DNA of 64,000 nucleotides from Paralithodes platypus (GCA_032716605.1 CM064509.1:37275259-37339258); one strand, 5' to 3'; shown: positions 1 to 10,719, numbered from the stretch's first letter. Notes: generated from the letters alone by a model not told the origin. Program-made: numbers and translations.

Positions 1-59
1 CAGAGCTACGAGGATGTCGAGGAAGGGGAGTTGTCCATTGTTAGATTTTAAAGGTGAAG

Positions 60-60
<1 letters not shown>

Positions 61-111
<51 letters not shown>
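61..111. repeat. (TA)n microsatellite, left block
   Basis: Uninterrupted TA dinucleotide run. It directly abuts a reversed solo LTR; the same TA tract resumes at 1396 and again after the LTR retrotransposon at 10724. Originally one microsatellite was probably split twice by insertions. Confidence 0.95.
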
Positions 112-115
<4 letters not shown>

Positions 116-1392
116 ACGAGGGGAGCCGGGGGAAAACAGATGCTCAAATAGCCTAACCCACAGCACTGGCAAAAAGGAAATGCCGTAGCAAAAGGACAAC
201 AATGCTGTAGACCTGCAACTAACCCTGCAACAGACACGCTCATAATATCTGACTCAACACTAAGACACACAGGTTCTCTAGGAAAAGTGGTTATCTTCCT
301 CTTTGCTCTATTAAAGCAGAAACACAAGGAGACACAAAAAGATCTATTGTCCCCGAGTCTAGTCAATAGTGCGTGTAGAATGCCAGAGAACTTCTAAGGT
401 TATTCTATACTGCACCAATATTAACTAACCACACCAGTGGTGATGGGCTGGTCGTCAGAGTGAAAACTGAGCGATCTCTGCCATACCCATAGCTTACTCT
501 GACTGTTCCTTTTACTTATATATTTTCTAGATCTCAAGTGACGGCGTCTCTTCCGTGGATTGACCTCCCAATCTGCCAACCTAGAGGTTGGTAGATTGGA
601 AGCCAAAACGTCACATTTTTCCTTTGCCCTTCAACTTTCTCTTCATAATTGCTGAGGGGCACAGGGCCCTGGGTGGGGCTTTGGTTTCCTGGGCGTTTCC
701 GCACCCTCCTCAGCTCCTCGCCTTGGAGTGGCTTCGGTCACCCAGGCTTTATTGTGGTAGGCAGGGAGGGTTCTGTGGGTGCACTCGGTTATGGTCTTGG
801 CCTTGCTCGGAGCCTTGGGGCTGTTCGGCCAGGCAGCCTGGGGAACAGCAATAACAACAACAACTAACCATACCACTACTAGACTCCCAGAACACTCTAT
901 ATCATGCCCAATCGCTTAGGAATTGAGAACAATACAGAGCAAAAACCATGGATAGTACAGAGCAATAAACCTCTGTGCCAAGCCTATAATCCCAACCTAA
1001 TACCCTAATGATACACCGAGTGGCTCTCTTCAGCACAGCTCGGGAAGGAGGAAGGGAGCTCCAAGGATCATTAGACTACACAATTATGCTAAGTACTTGG
1101 GCTCTCATTAACAGTACAGGAGTAATTAATAAAACATAAGACATCATTGGGTGACTTATAATAAACTGAGCATTATCCCAACAGGGCTAAATAAACTAAA
1201 GAATTACGCTCAGGGCAACTAATAGGTATTGCCTAACATGGTGCAATTATGACGTCACTGCTGGACACGAAAGATACAAGGGAGATAGAGAGAGAGAGAG
1301 AGAGAGATCATGACTCTCCCCAATATAACAAAGGCTATGTAAATTATAACTCACTCACAAATAAAATAGTCTACAAAACTCATTTGGGTGTG

Positions 1393-1395
<3 letters not shown>
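112..1395 (-). mobile_element. Reversed solo LTR related to the Gmr1-like elements
   Basis: The segment begins TGTTACGAGG and ends GGGTGTGACA. Read on the minus strand it starts TGTCACACCC and ends CGTAACA, the same style of ends as the two full LTR elements here (TGTGACG...CGTAACA). The flanks are ATAT on both sides inside a TA microsatellite, matching a 4-bp target duplication. No internal coding region is present, so this is best read as a solo LTR left by LTR-LTR recombination. Open frames within it are short and unrelated to known families. The family assignment rests on the ends only. Confidence 0.6.

Positions 1396-1435
<40 letters not shown>
1396..1435. repeat. (TA)n microsatellite, middle block
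   Basis: TA run lying between the solo LTR and the complete LTR retrotransposon. It supplies the ATAT target duplications of both. Confidence 0.95.
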
Positions 1436-1438
<3 letters not shown>

Positions 1439-3238
1439 GACGCACCCAGTGCTTTGCAACGCAACCTGATTGTACTCCTTGGTACTCAACTGTACCGCCC
1501 GTGATCTGGCTACCATCAGCCGCAATGTATATTGAGTGTGACAACTTATAACTATGTTCTTTGTATCTCTGCAAAGGTCTCGTCATGTGCTAACCAGTGG
1601 TGGGTTTTGTTTTAAGCCATGTCGAGACCTTCCATTTAATATGTAGTATCAATAGAGAAGTTGATAGATAAGACAATGGGAGTTCAGAGAGAGAGAGTGA
1701 GTTAGGCTTCAGAGCAAGAGGGTAGCAACGCGCCGCGCTGCCGGCCGGGTGGTTGCCAGACGTATGGACTGGTTGGCAGCCTTGCGCTTATAGCTAGGCG
1801 CGACAGGGTTGGTAGTCCATTGCTGCCTGCCTACGCTGACTGGGTTGCCCATGTTGTCGTACAGCACATTGCCTGGAGGCCGGCTGCGTGTTCCATGACC
1901 AGGTTGCCTAGAACCTTTGAGATTCTAACATCCCTTGCCCTCTCCCAACTTCTCACGGTTGCACTCTTTCTCTCTGACGACATTACTCTCATTTCATTCT
2001 TCTCTCTATTTAAATGCATAACCTTCCCTTCAGGTCCTAAAGGAGTTTCAGCACTCACCTCTCGTATTACTCTTAGGACAAGCATATATTTACATGTATT
2101 AGATTTAAGGGGTTAATGTGAACAGCGATCTTCTTGATGAGGATAGTTGGTGAACGTTCTACATGTTCACGAGTTATATGCCCCGCTCATCATCCCATTT
2201 GTGACTAGACTGGTGCCATGTGTAAGAGCCCGACCATGCCCAGGAGTTGTCTGTAGAGGGACGAGGACTTAGCCTTGATTTGCATACCGAGCCAGGAGCG
2301 AGTGTAGTACCCGAGACTACAGCTCGCTCGTAGTGCCGGTATAGTAGAGTAACGTAATTTATCTGTCCTTGTGTTCTCTACAGTCTTCTCCTGGGTTCTC
2401 GCTTTCGGTGCTGGGACTCGTTGTTCCTGTGACTTGGCCTGCTAGCTAGAACACATGGGGATGATGAGTGGGATATATCTTTATTTTACTATGCATTGCA
2501 GCTCTCTTTAAGTATATATCTATAACACTTTACAATACACATTACTCACACACAAGACAACACTATTAATACTTTCATGTATCAATTAACTGCACTGTCG
2601 TTTGCTGCTGTGTCCGGAGTTCTGTTGCGTAGGGCGCATACGGACTCGGAGGGGAGACAGAGTGAGAGAAGCGAAGTAGCCTATGCGGTAGTAGGCTACC
2701 GGCGCAGTACTGTTGCCTGCAACCTTTTAGTTATTCCAAGTATAGATTCATTATTATAATAAGTGACTACTGTTTATGTTCCTCCCATGTGTATTATTAG
2801 GTATCTACTGGATCATGAACATCTTGTATGCTACATGCTAGTGCATGTTAGTAGGGGACAGTTAGTGTAGTGCACGCGCTTTCAAGTAGGCGTGTACATT
2901 TGTCATTTAGCATTTCACTGTCATACCTTTAGCCTGCTTCTATTCTACATTATTAGAGGCTTAATATTAACGTAGTTTCTTGAGTATTGCATTTCTTTAG
3001 TAATAACGTAACCTATAAATGTCTGAGGGAGTTTAGCCTCATAGCCTACCCCTGTTGTACACTTTCGCCGAGTTAAGGTACCTCGTTACCGTAGACGATA
3101 ACTCTGTAGGGCGTTGGTGCTTTTGTTGTCTGGAGCATATAGTATTTGGGACTGGAATCGAGCGTGTCGTTGTCACTTAAGCCATTTCTGTCCTACGATC
3201 AAGAATCCCGAATATGTATTGCCGATCCAGCCGTAACA
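1436..3238 (+). repeat. 5' LTR of Gmr1-like copy 1
   Basis: Starts TGTGACGCACC and ends CCGTAACA, giving TG...CA termini with short imperfect inverted ends. Its partner starts at 8922. Length differences are a 4-bp unit present here (ACTG near 1848), a 2-bp deletion in a CT run and one T in a short homopolymer. Short open frames inside the LTR recur in both copies and are not genes. At 1.8 kb it is a long LTR. Confidence 0.92.
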
Positions 3239-3241
3239 AAA

Positions 3242-3250
3242 TGGCGACCT
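3242..3250 (+). promoter_or_regulatory. Primer-binding site of copy 1
   Basis: TGGCGACCT starts 3 nt after the LTR end. The same nonamer occupies the equivalent position in copy 2 while the following bases differ, as expected for a conserved tRNA 3' complement. TGGCGACC resembles the tRNA-Arg primer sites of some insect gypsy-group elements; the tRNA identity is inferred. Confidence 0.65.
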
Positions 3251-3506
3251 TGCACAAGATTCAGTAGTATCCTATCACATGTTTTTTGGAGAACTATTCT
3301 ATGCTACCTAGTAGAGCTGGCTAGAATTTTCTTGCATATTGGAGGAATTTTTATTGTGTCATTATTGTATTGGTGGACTTGCAGATTGTTTCGTTAGGTG
3401 TCTAGAGTAGAGTCATTCAAGCATCTTTAACATTTTGTGAGTTGAGACTGCAATTAGTAATAAGCACTTTTTTTTGTTTATGAACAGCAATTGTATAACC
3501 AGCACT

Positions 3507-4253
3507 ATGTCTAATGACTCATCATTTACGGGGGAGGATAACACGGTACAGCCTAGTGACCAGCAAGTACAGCAGATATTTAGGGAGGGGAGTGTTATAA
3601 GTGGAGAGAGGGATGCCCGGGCATTTTTGCAGACACCTTTGACCGAACAGCGCCTGCAGGCTATTGATTGTTACCGTCTTCGCTGTTTAGCCACGGTTTT
3701 GGGGCGGGACTGTCCTGACAGTTGGCCCAAGAAGAATTTGGTGGCATGTTTGTTGGGTGATGGCGATGGGGCGGTGGGTGGAGTGGGGTCTTGGGGGGTT
3801 CCCTCCAAGCCTCCATTCCACTCTACCCCTGAGCTGGGCCCTCAGCCAGCGAGTCTTAGCACGATGCAGCAGGAGGGTTCTCAATGGCAAGCTGGCTTAC
3901 CCGTAAACACGTCTCGGTGTGGATCCCCCATTTTGTGCTCTCCCCCCCCAGGCCTGTCTCCTGAGATGTTATTTCAGCTAGAACTAGCTAAGCGTAAGTT
4001 GCGAGAGAGTCAACAGGCTAGTATAGAACGGATTAAGCTGCAGGAGACTCAGATACAACAGGCTAGTATAGAACGGATTAAGCTGCAGGAGACTCAGATA
4101 CAACAGGCTAGTATAGAACGCATAGAGGTTGCTAGAATCCAAGCCAATCAGGATGCAACCAGGTACCAGGCTGAAATGGATGTCGAGAAGTCTAGACCAC
4201 GGGGCGTCATCTCGGTGGTGGGCACCGGGTTACAGACTCACTTTCGCATTTAA
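3507..4253 (+). CDS. Gag, N-terminal part (copy 1)
   Basis: Start chosen at the ATG beginning MSNDSS, because copy 2 begins at the equivalent ATG (MSYSGS); an in-frame ATG at 3474 is not shared. About 248 residues: an N-terminal domain that aligns with copy 2 (..DAR.FLQ.P), a proline/glycine-rich linker, then a charged helical stretch with three copies of a 15-residue unit (core QASIERIKLQET), made by a 45-bp tandem duplication absent from copy 2. The frame is lost after residues MDVEKSR near 4200, where copy 2 continues straight into the capsid region. It is the structural particle protein, broken here by a frameshift. Confidence 0.75.
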   Translation: MSNDSSFTGEDNTVQPSDQQVQQIFREGSVISGERDARAFLQTPLTEQRLQAIDCYRLRCLATVLGRDCPDSWPKKNLVACLLGDGDGAVGGVGSWGVPSKPPFHSTPELGPQPASLSTMQQEGSQWQAGLPVNTSRCGSPILCSPPPGLSPEMLFQLELAKRKLRESQQASIERIKLQETQIQQASIERIKLQETQIQQASIERIEVARIQANQDATRYQAEMDVEKSRPRGVISVVGTGLQTHFRI

Positions 4254-4285
4254 TTAAGTTAGTACCCGCATTTGATGAGACAGCA

Positions 4286-4927
4286 GTGACTGAGTTTTTT
4301 GCTCGTTTCGAAAAGAAGTGTCGTGAGTATGACTGGCCGGAGGTTAAATGGGCAGCATTAGTTTCATCACGTCTAGGGGGTAAGGAGTTGAAAGCCTACG
4401 ATGCACTGTCACTGGACGAGAGTGTCGTGTATGGACTGGTGAAGGAGGCTGTGCTCCGGGCCTACGAACTGCAACCCGAAACTTATAGATTGAAGTTCCG
4501 TGGCGTGAATAAGAAGAGCGACGTCAGTTTTATGGAGCACGCACGGGACTTAACAGATGCATATAATAACTGGTTTCGGTCCGAGCACGCAGAGTCGGCT
4601 GAGGAAATTAAGCAACTTTTCTATCTGGAACAGTTTTACAAATGTACTGGAACCGATCTAACGCTGAACATTAAGGAAAAATGTCCCAAGACAGTAGAGG
4701 AGGCTGCCAAGATGGCAGACCTCAGATTATCATTGATTCGTGGTTGCGGTGCCGCTCAGAGGGCTGAGTCAGGGCAGAAGGGGCGCTATACCCCACCCAC
4801 CAGAGTTTTCGATAATAACAAATCCTATGACACACATAACCACACTAAAAGCATTGCACCTAATAACACCTACAAACACAAGCCCCTTCTTCGCCCGCAC
4901 AAGGGAAGAAGCCCATTGGGGATGTGA
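4286..4927 (+). CDS. Gag, capsid region with SCAN-like domain (copy 1)
   Basis: The frame is open upstream to about 4230 (..SLSHLIKLVP), so this is a continuation of Gag, not a separate gene. Residues 1-60 (EFFARFEKKCREY.WPEVKWA) form a capsid N-terminal-like segment. Residues 65-147 match the layout of SCAN domains: ETYRLKFR, then a helix around W96, then LEQFYKC at 114-120 and a terminal helix with EEAAKMADL. SCAN domains of vertebrate zinc-finger proteins are held to derive from Gmr1-like Gag, and they dimerise like capsid C-terminal domains. The frame ends just before the zinc knuckle, which lies in the -1 frame. Copy 2 reads through this junction in one frame. Confidence 0.8.
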   Translation: MTEFFARFEKKCREYDWPEVKWAALVSSRLGGKELKAYDALSLDESVVYGLVKEAVLRAYELQPETYRLKFRGVNKKSDVSFMEHARDLTDAYNNWFRSEHAESAEEIKQLFYLEQFYKCTGTDLTLNIKEKCPKTVEEAAKMADLRLSLIRGCGAAQRAESGQKGRYTPPTRVFDNNKSYDTHNHTKSIAPNNTYKHKPLLRPHKGRSPLGM

Positions 4928-5814
4928 AATGTTACAAATGTCAGAAGCTAGGCCATTATTCACGTGAGTGCCCTAGTAACACTCCCGCTAAGCCGGTGTC
5001 ATTGGTTCACAGTATCGGTGTGTCTCTGAAGGATGCAGCAACTGCCCGGGGTAGGTTGTCAGCAGCTGAGGCACACGCGGTAAAGAAGCGTACGGAAGGC
5101 TCGACACCTGTCTGGGATACTTTCTGTAGCCATCGGGGACACGGGTTTGTGAGCTGGGGGAGTGAACTACGGAGGGTTGACTTGTTGAGGAATACGGGGG
5201 CTTCGCAAACTTTGTTGAGGAACTTCACATGGAAACCGATAAATGCGGCCAGAGTTGTTGTGGTGCAGGGTATAAATGCTACAAGGTCATACCCACTTGT
5301 GAGGTTGGAGTTGAGAGTGGGAGAGGTGTGCAGGGAGCTGGATGTAGGGATCGTTGAGTGTTTGCCAGTTGAGGGCGTCGACCTTCTTCTCGGCAACGAC
5401 TTTGCGGTGCCCACTTCCGGGACTCCACCCTTAGTCGTTGCCGAGAGGGCGGCCGACGTGGATGGTGAGAATCGGGAATGGGTTGGGAGGTGCCAACAGG
5501 ATGAGATGGCCTGTGTGGTAACCCGATCTCGCTCTGCGGCTCCTGCACAGCCTAGCACTCAACCTCGGGGACAGTGGAGGAAGGATCAGGAGAAGGTTGC
5601 TAAGGGCAGGAAAAGGGACATTGATTCTGCTGCACTTCTCGGTGATTCGGTACTTGGACCTATAATAAACACGGGAGTTGACTCTGGCCCAGAGATGGTG
5701 TGTAACAAGGCAGAGTTGGGTAAGACTTCGCGTGAGGCAAGAGCTGTAGCGAGAGCCACTAAGGCAGTAGAGCCTACTAGCCGGGGTAATGTCTTATTAC
5801 AAAAACCATCTTGA
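4924..5814 (+). CDS. Nucleocapsid zinc knuckle and aspartic protease (copy 1)
   Basis: The first codon here is GTG inside a continuing polyprotein, so no true start is implied. A CCHC knuckle occupies residues 3-16 (C3, C6, H11, C16) and would bind genomic RNA. A retropepsin-like domain follows: the active-site loop reads LLRNTGASQTLL with N90 where copy 2 has D (DTGA), and a second conserved strand ends in LLLGNDF. The catalytic aspartate is therefore replaced. Downstream is a Lys/Arg-rich linker. The frame closes 25 nt after the integrase frame opens; copy 2 is continuous at this point. Confidence 0.82.
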   Translation: MKCYKCQKLGHYSRECPSNTPAKPVSLVHSIGVSLKDAATARGRLSAAEAHAVKKRTEGSTPVWDTFCSHRGHGFVSWGSELRRVDLLRNTGASQTLLRNFTWKPINAARVVVVQGINATRSYPLVRLELRVGEVCRELDVGIVECLPVEGVDLLLGNDFAVPTSGTPPLVVAERAADVDGENREWVGRCQQDEMACVVTRSRSAAPAQPSTQPRGQWRKDQEKVAKGRKRDIDSAALLGDSVLGPIINTGVDSGPEMVCNKAELGKTSREARAVARATKAVEPTSRGNVLLQKPS

Positions 5815-8632
5815 TGCATTGACGCCCGGGGACATTAGTGAGCAGCAGCTGCAAGACGCTAGCCTAGCTCGTTATAGCAATGGTGCCATAGAGTTGGAGG
5901 AAGATGGGGATGCGAAGCCGGCAGATTTCTTTAGGCTCAACAGGATATTGTACCGCAGATTTTTAGACCCCAAATCGAAGTGGGAGGGCGGTGCGAGGGT
6001 AGTAGACCAGGTGGTTGTTCCAAATAAGTATAGAGAGTCCTTATTGTGTCTGGCGCATGATGTGCCGCTGGCGGGTCATTTGGGGGTAACAAAAACATTG
6101 GCGGCATTGGGCAGGTTTTTCTGGTGGCCTGGGTTCAAGGCTGATGTCTGTGCATGGGTGGCTGGGTGTGCGACCTGCCAGACAACGGGGAAGCCTAACC
6201 AGACAATCCCGAAGGCACCTTTGTTTCCCATACCTGTCACCGGGCCTCCGTTCAGCAAAGTTGTAGTAGATTTGGTTGGCCCTTTCCCGCCTACTAGTAG
6301 TGACAATAAATTCCTGTTGACAATCATGGATGTGGCTACGAGATACCCGGACGCATACCCCATGAGAAACGGCTCGGCAAAGGCAGTTGTTAAAAACTTA
6401 TTATTGTTCTGTTCCCGTTATGGATTTCCACGTGAGGTGCAGTCAGACCAGGGGAGCAATTTTACATCCAAATTGTTCAAGCAAACCCTTCAGTTGCACG
6501 GTATATGTTCTGTAGTGTCATCAGCCTACCATCCCGAGAGTCAGGGAGTCTTGGAGCGGTGGCACTCGACCCTGAAGAGTATGCTACGCTGTTACTGTGC
6601 AGAACATGACACTGATTGGGATTTGGGTCTGCCGTATGTTCTGTTCGCTGCACGTGAAGTCCCAGGAGAGAGCCTGGGGTTCAGTCCAAATCAGCTAGTC
6701 TTTGGCCATAATGTGAGAGGACCTTTAAGTATGGTGAAAGAGATCTGGGAGGGCGAAGAGAAGCCGGGGTCTGTACTTAAATATGTCCTTGAGAGCCGGG
6801 AGAGACTTATAGGTTGCATGGCAGCGGCAGGTAATAACTTGGTTAATGCACAGGCGGTCATGAAGCACCAGTATGACGCCAAGGTGAAGCTTCGGGAGTT
6901 TTCGGGGGGTCAGGAGGTAATGTTGCTTTTACCTTTGCCTGGACACCCCCTTTCTGCCAAGTTCATTGGGCCGTATGTGGTGGCTAAGAAACTGTCCGAC
7001 CTTGATTATCTCGTTGCAACACCTGACCGTAGGAAAAATCATCAGTTATGTCATGTTAACCTCATGAAAGAGTATGTGAGACGCCCCTCAGAGCCTCTCA
7101 CTGTCCCTGTGCTGGCCTGCAGCGGCCAGGGTGGAGAAGGAGGTGGGGACAGTCATGCTGCTGAGGAGGATAGCTGGGACTGTGTCATTTCCGCGGAACA
7201 GTGGGCGGGGAATACTGAACAAGAGGCTAGGCAAGTTGTAAGTCACCTGCCTGAGCACCAGGGTGCTGCTGTCCTAGGCCTGTTCAGGTCATACCCCTCT
7301 GTTTTCGCCGAACACCCAGGTCTCACTACTCAGGTAACGCACGACGTGGACGTCGGTGATAATGTGCCCTTCAAGTCAGTGCCCTACCGTGTGCCCCCGG
7401 TAAAGTTGCCAGCTTTACGGGAGGAGTTAAAGTACATGGTTGAGAGAGGGATGATCACTGAAGGTTATGTGAAGTGGACATCACCCGTCACGTTGCAGCC
7501 AAAACCTGACGGCAAGGTGCGGTTCTGCATAGATTTTCGTAGGCTAAATGGCTTGACCACTACCAACCCTTACCCTTTGCCTCGAGTTGACGACAGCGTG
7601 GACAAGATAGGGAATGCAAAGTACATTACTAAAATTGATCTTGTAAAAGGCTACTGGCAAGTACCCCTGTCGGACCGAGCTAAGCAAGTTTGTGGTTTTG
7701 TGGTAGATGGCAAGACCTACCAATGTAACGTAATGCCTTATGGGCTTAAGAACGCACCTGCCACGTTTCAGAACCTGATGAACGATATTTGTGACGAAAT
7801 CCCTAACTGCACGGTCTACCTTGATGACGTGATAGTATATGATGACGATTTTGAAAATCACCTAAGGCACTTAGAGACCCTGTTGGGGAAGTTGCACGAT
7901 GCTGGGCTGGTGGTGAACCTGAGGAAGTGCAAGTTTGTAAAGGCTACTGTGCAGTATCTTGGCTTTGTGGTCGGGTTAGACCGGGTGTGCCCCCCCCTGA
8001 GCAAGATACAGGCTATCAATATGTTTCCCAGGCCCACCACTAAGCGCCAGGTCATGCGGTTCCTAGGTATGATAGGCTATTATAGGCGCTTCATCCGGGG
8101 ATACTCTACTGTCTTAGCACCGTTAACTGATCTACTGTCGAAGTCAGTGAAGTTCTGTTGGGCTGCGGAGTGTCAGAGGGCTTTCGACCTAGTCAAGCAC
8201 CTGCTGTGTACACATCCGATTTTGAGGGCCCCAGACTTCTCCAGGAGTTTTCAGCTGGCGACTGATGCCAGCGGTGTGGGTGCCGGGGTAGTGTTACTGC
8301 AGACTGATTCCGAGGGCTTGGAACACCCAGTGAGCTTCTTTTCTCGCAAGTTTAATTCGGCACAAAGGAATTACTCGACTATAGAGAAGGAGCTTCTGGC
8401 TATCGTTTTGTCGCTCAAACATTTCGAAGTTTATGTTCCAGCCTACGGCCCGGTAGTGACGATTTATACGGACCATCATCCCTTGAAATTCCTAAATCAG
8501 TTTCACAATCGGAATATGCGGTTGACCAGGTGGTCCCTAATGCTCCAAGAGTATAATCTCAACATTCAGCATATTGCCGGGAGTGAGAACGTGATAGCAG
8601 ATTGTCTATCAAGGGTTGATGATCCAAGATAG
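5789..8632 (+). CDS. Pol: integrase - reverse transcriptase - RNase H (copy 1)
   Basis: One intact frame of 947 residues. Integrase comes first: zinc-binding H90-H97-C127-C130, then the catalytic core D161, D220, E256 (DD35E) and a GPY/F module near residue 394 (GPYVVAKK). Reverse transcriptase follows, with the fingers motif VRFCIDFRRLN, the palm YLDD at 677-680 and the usual downstream PFGLKN-type and YLGF motifs. RNase H has D826 (ATDASG), a conserved ELLAI helix and D895 (YTDHHPL). Sequence is Ty3/gypsy-like, but integrase upstream of reverse transcriptase is the Ty1/copia order. All visible catalytic residues are present. The initial ATG lies within the polyprotein junction and may not be a real start. 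Confidence 0.92.
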   Translation: MSYYKNHLDALTPGDISEQQLQDASLARYSNGAIELEEDGDAKPADFFRLNRILYRRFLDPKSKWEGGARVVDQVVVPNKYRESLLCLAHDVPLAGHLGVTKTLAALGRFFWWPGFKADVCAWVAGCATCQTTGKPNQTIPKAPLFPIPVTGPPFSKVVVDLVGPFPPTSSDNKFLLTIMDVATRYPDAYPMRNGSAKAVVKNLLLFCSRYGFPREVQSDQGSNFTSKLFKQTLQLHGICSVVSSAYHPESQGVLERWHSTLKSMLRCYCAEHDTDWDLGLPYVLFAAREVPGESLGFSPNQLVFGHNVRGPLSMVKEIWEGEEKPGSVLKYVLESRERLIGCMAAAGNNLVNAQAVMKHQYDAKVKLREFSGGQEVMLLLPLPGHPLSAKFIGPYVVAKKLSDLDYLVATPDRRKNHQLCHVNLMKEYVRRPSEPLTVPVLACSGQGGEGGGDSHAAEEDSWDCVISAEQWAGNTEQEARQVVSHLPEHQGAAVLGLFRSYPSVFAEHPGLTTQVTHDVDVGDNVPFKSVPYRVPPVKLPALREELKYMVERGMITEGYVKWTSPVTLQPKPDGKVRFCIDFRRLNGLTTTNPYPLPRVDDSVDKIGNAKYITKIDLVKGYWQVPLSDRAKQVCGFVVDGKTYQCNVMPYGLKNAPATFQNLMNDICDEIPNCTVYLDDVIVYDDDFENHLRHLETLLGKLHDAGLVVNLRKCKFVKATVQYLGFVVGLDRVCPPLSKIQAINMFPRPTTKRQVMRFLGMIGYYRRFIRGYSTVLAPLTDLLSKSVKFCWAAECQRAFDLVKHLLCTHPILRAPDFSRSFQLATDASGVGAGVVLLQTDSEGLEHPVSFFSRKFNSAQRNYSTIEKELLAIVLSLKHFEVYVPAYGPVVTIYTDHHPLKFLNQFHNRNMRLTRWSLMLQEYNLNIQHIAGSENVIADCLSRVDDPR

Positions 8633-8904
8633 TCGTGCACGGTGTGAGGGTTGAGCAGGAGTAAAATTAGGCTATCATAACGCCGTCCAAAAAGATTATA
8701 AAACAATAAAATAAACGAGAAAACTCTTTTTTTTTTTTTTAGTTTTGTAAGTCTTTATTGTTGTAGCATAATGAATGCGATATTGTGTTTTAGGTATAAT
8801 TCACACTTCAGTTGTTGTGCACCTTTTGCAATTAGTGGCAGCTAAGGGTAGCAGGTCGGTTGGTTGCCTGTCAGATTTTGATAATGCTTCTAAGGTCGAT
8901 TATC

Positions 8905-8921
8905 TAAAATCTTGGGGGGGC
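8905..8921 (+). promoter_or_regulatory. Polypurine tract region of copy 1
   Basis: AAAATCTTGGGGGGG followed by C immediately precedes the 3' LTR. Copy 2 has AAAAATCTTGGGTGGGG at the same place. This is the expected plus-strand priming site; the shared AATCTTGGG supports it. Confidence 0.7.
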
Positions 8922-10719
8922 TGTGACGCACCCAGTGCTTTGCAACGCAACCTGATTGTACTCCTTGGTACTCGACTGTACCGCCCGTGATCTGGCCACC
9001 GTCAGCCGCAATGTATATTGAGTGTGACAACTTATAACTATGTTCTTTGTATCTCTGTAAAGGTCTCGTCATGTGCTAACCAGTGGTGGGTTTTGTTTTA
9101 AGCCATGTCGAGACCTTCCATTTAATATGTAGTATCAATAGAGAAGTTGATAGATAAGACAATGGGAGTTCAGAGAGAGAGAGTGAGTTAGGCTTCAGAG
9201 CAAGAGGGTAGCAACGCGCCGCGCTGCCGGCCGGGTGGTTGCCAGACGTATGGACTGGTTGGCAGCCTTGCGCTTATAGCTAGGCGCGACAGGGTTGGTA
9301 GTCCATTGCTGCCTGCCTACGCTGGGTTGCCCATGTTGTCGTACAGCACATTGCCTGGAGGCTGGCTGCGTGTTCCATGACCAGGTTGCCTAGAACCTTT
9401 GAGATTCTAACATCCCTTGCCCTCTCTCCCAACTTCTCACGGTTGCACTCTTTCTCTCTGACGACATTACTCTCATTTCATTCTTCTCTCTATTTAAATG
9501 CATAACCTTCCCTTGAGGTCCTAAAGGAGTTTCAGCACTCACCTCTCATATTACTCTTAGGACAAGCATATATTTACATGTATTAGATTTAAGGGGTTAA
9601 TGTGAACAGCGATCTTCTTGATGAGGATAGTTGGTGAACGTTCTACATGTTCACGAGTTATATGCCCCGCTCATCATCCCATTTGTGACTAGACTGGTGC
9701 CATGTGTAAGAGCCCGACCATGCCCAGGAGTTGTCTGTAGAGGGACGAGGACTTAGCCTTGATTTGCATACCGAGCCAGGAGCGAGTGTAGTACCCGAGA
9801 CTACAGCTCGCTCGTAGTGCCGGTATAGTAGAGTAACGTAATTTATCTGTCCTTGTGTTCTCTACAGTCTTCTCCTGGGTTCTCGCTTTCGGTGCTGGGA
9901 CTCGTTGTTCCTGTGACTTGGCCTGCTAGCTAGAACACATGGGGATGATGAGTGGGATATATCTTTATTTTACTATGCATTGCAGCTCTCTTTAAGTATA
10001 TATCTATAACACTTTACAATACACATTACTCACACACAAGACAACACTATTAATACTTTCATGTATCAATTAACTGCACTGTCGTTTTGCTGCTGTGTCC
10101 GGAGTTCTGTTGCGTAGGGCGCATACGGACTCGGAGGGGAGACAGAGTGAGATAAGCGAAGTAGCCTATGTGGTAGTAGGCTACCGGCGCAGTACTGTTG
10201 CCTGCAACCTTTTAGTTATTCCAAGTATAGATTCATTATTATAATAAGTGACTACTGTTTATGTTCCTCCCATGTGTATTATTAGGTATCTACTGGATCA
10301 TGAACATCTTGTATGCTACATGCTAGTGCATGTTAGTAGGGGACAGTTAGTGTAGTGCACGCGCTTTCAAGTAGGCGTGTACATTTGTCATTTAGCATTT
10401 CACTGTCATACCTTTAGCCTGCTTCTATTCTACATTATTAGAGGCTTAATATTAACGTAGTTTCTTGAGTATTGCATTTCTTTAGTAATAACGTAACCTA
10501 TAAATGTCTGAGGGAGTTTAGCCTCATAGCCTACCCCTGTTGTACACTTTCGCCGAGTTAAGGTACCTCGTTACCGTAGACGATAACTCTGTAGGGCGTT
10601 GGTGCTTTTGTTGTCTGGAGCATATAGTATTTGGGACTGGAATCGAGCGTGTCGTTGTCACTTAAGCCATTTCTGTCCTACGATCAAGAATCCCGAATAT
10701 GTATTGCCGATCCAGCCGT

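Noticed and set aside
1249..1586. Short frames crossing the TA run at an LTR edge
   Set aside because: Consist largely of Ile-Tyr repeats from the microsatellite.
5007..5558. 183-codon minus-strand frame opposite the protease
   Set aside because: Shadow frame of the gag-pol coding strand; no domain, and it overlaps conserved plus-strand motifs.
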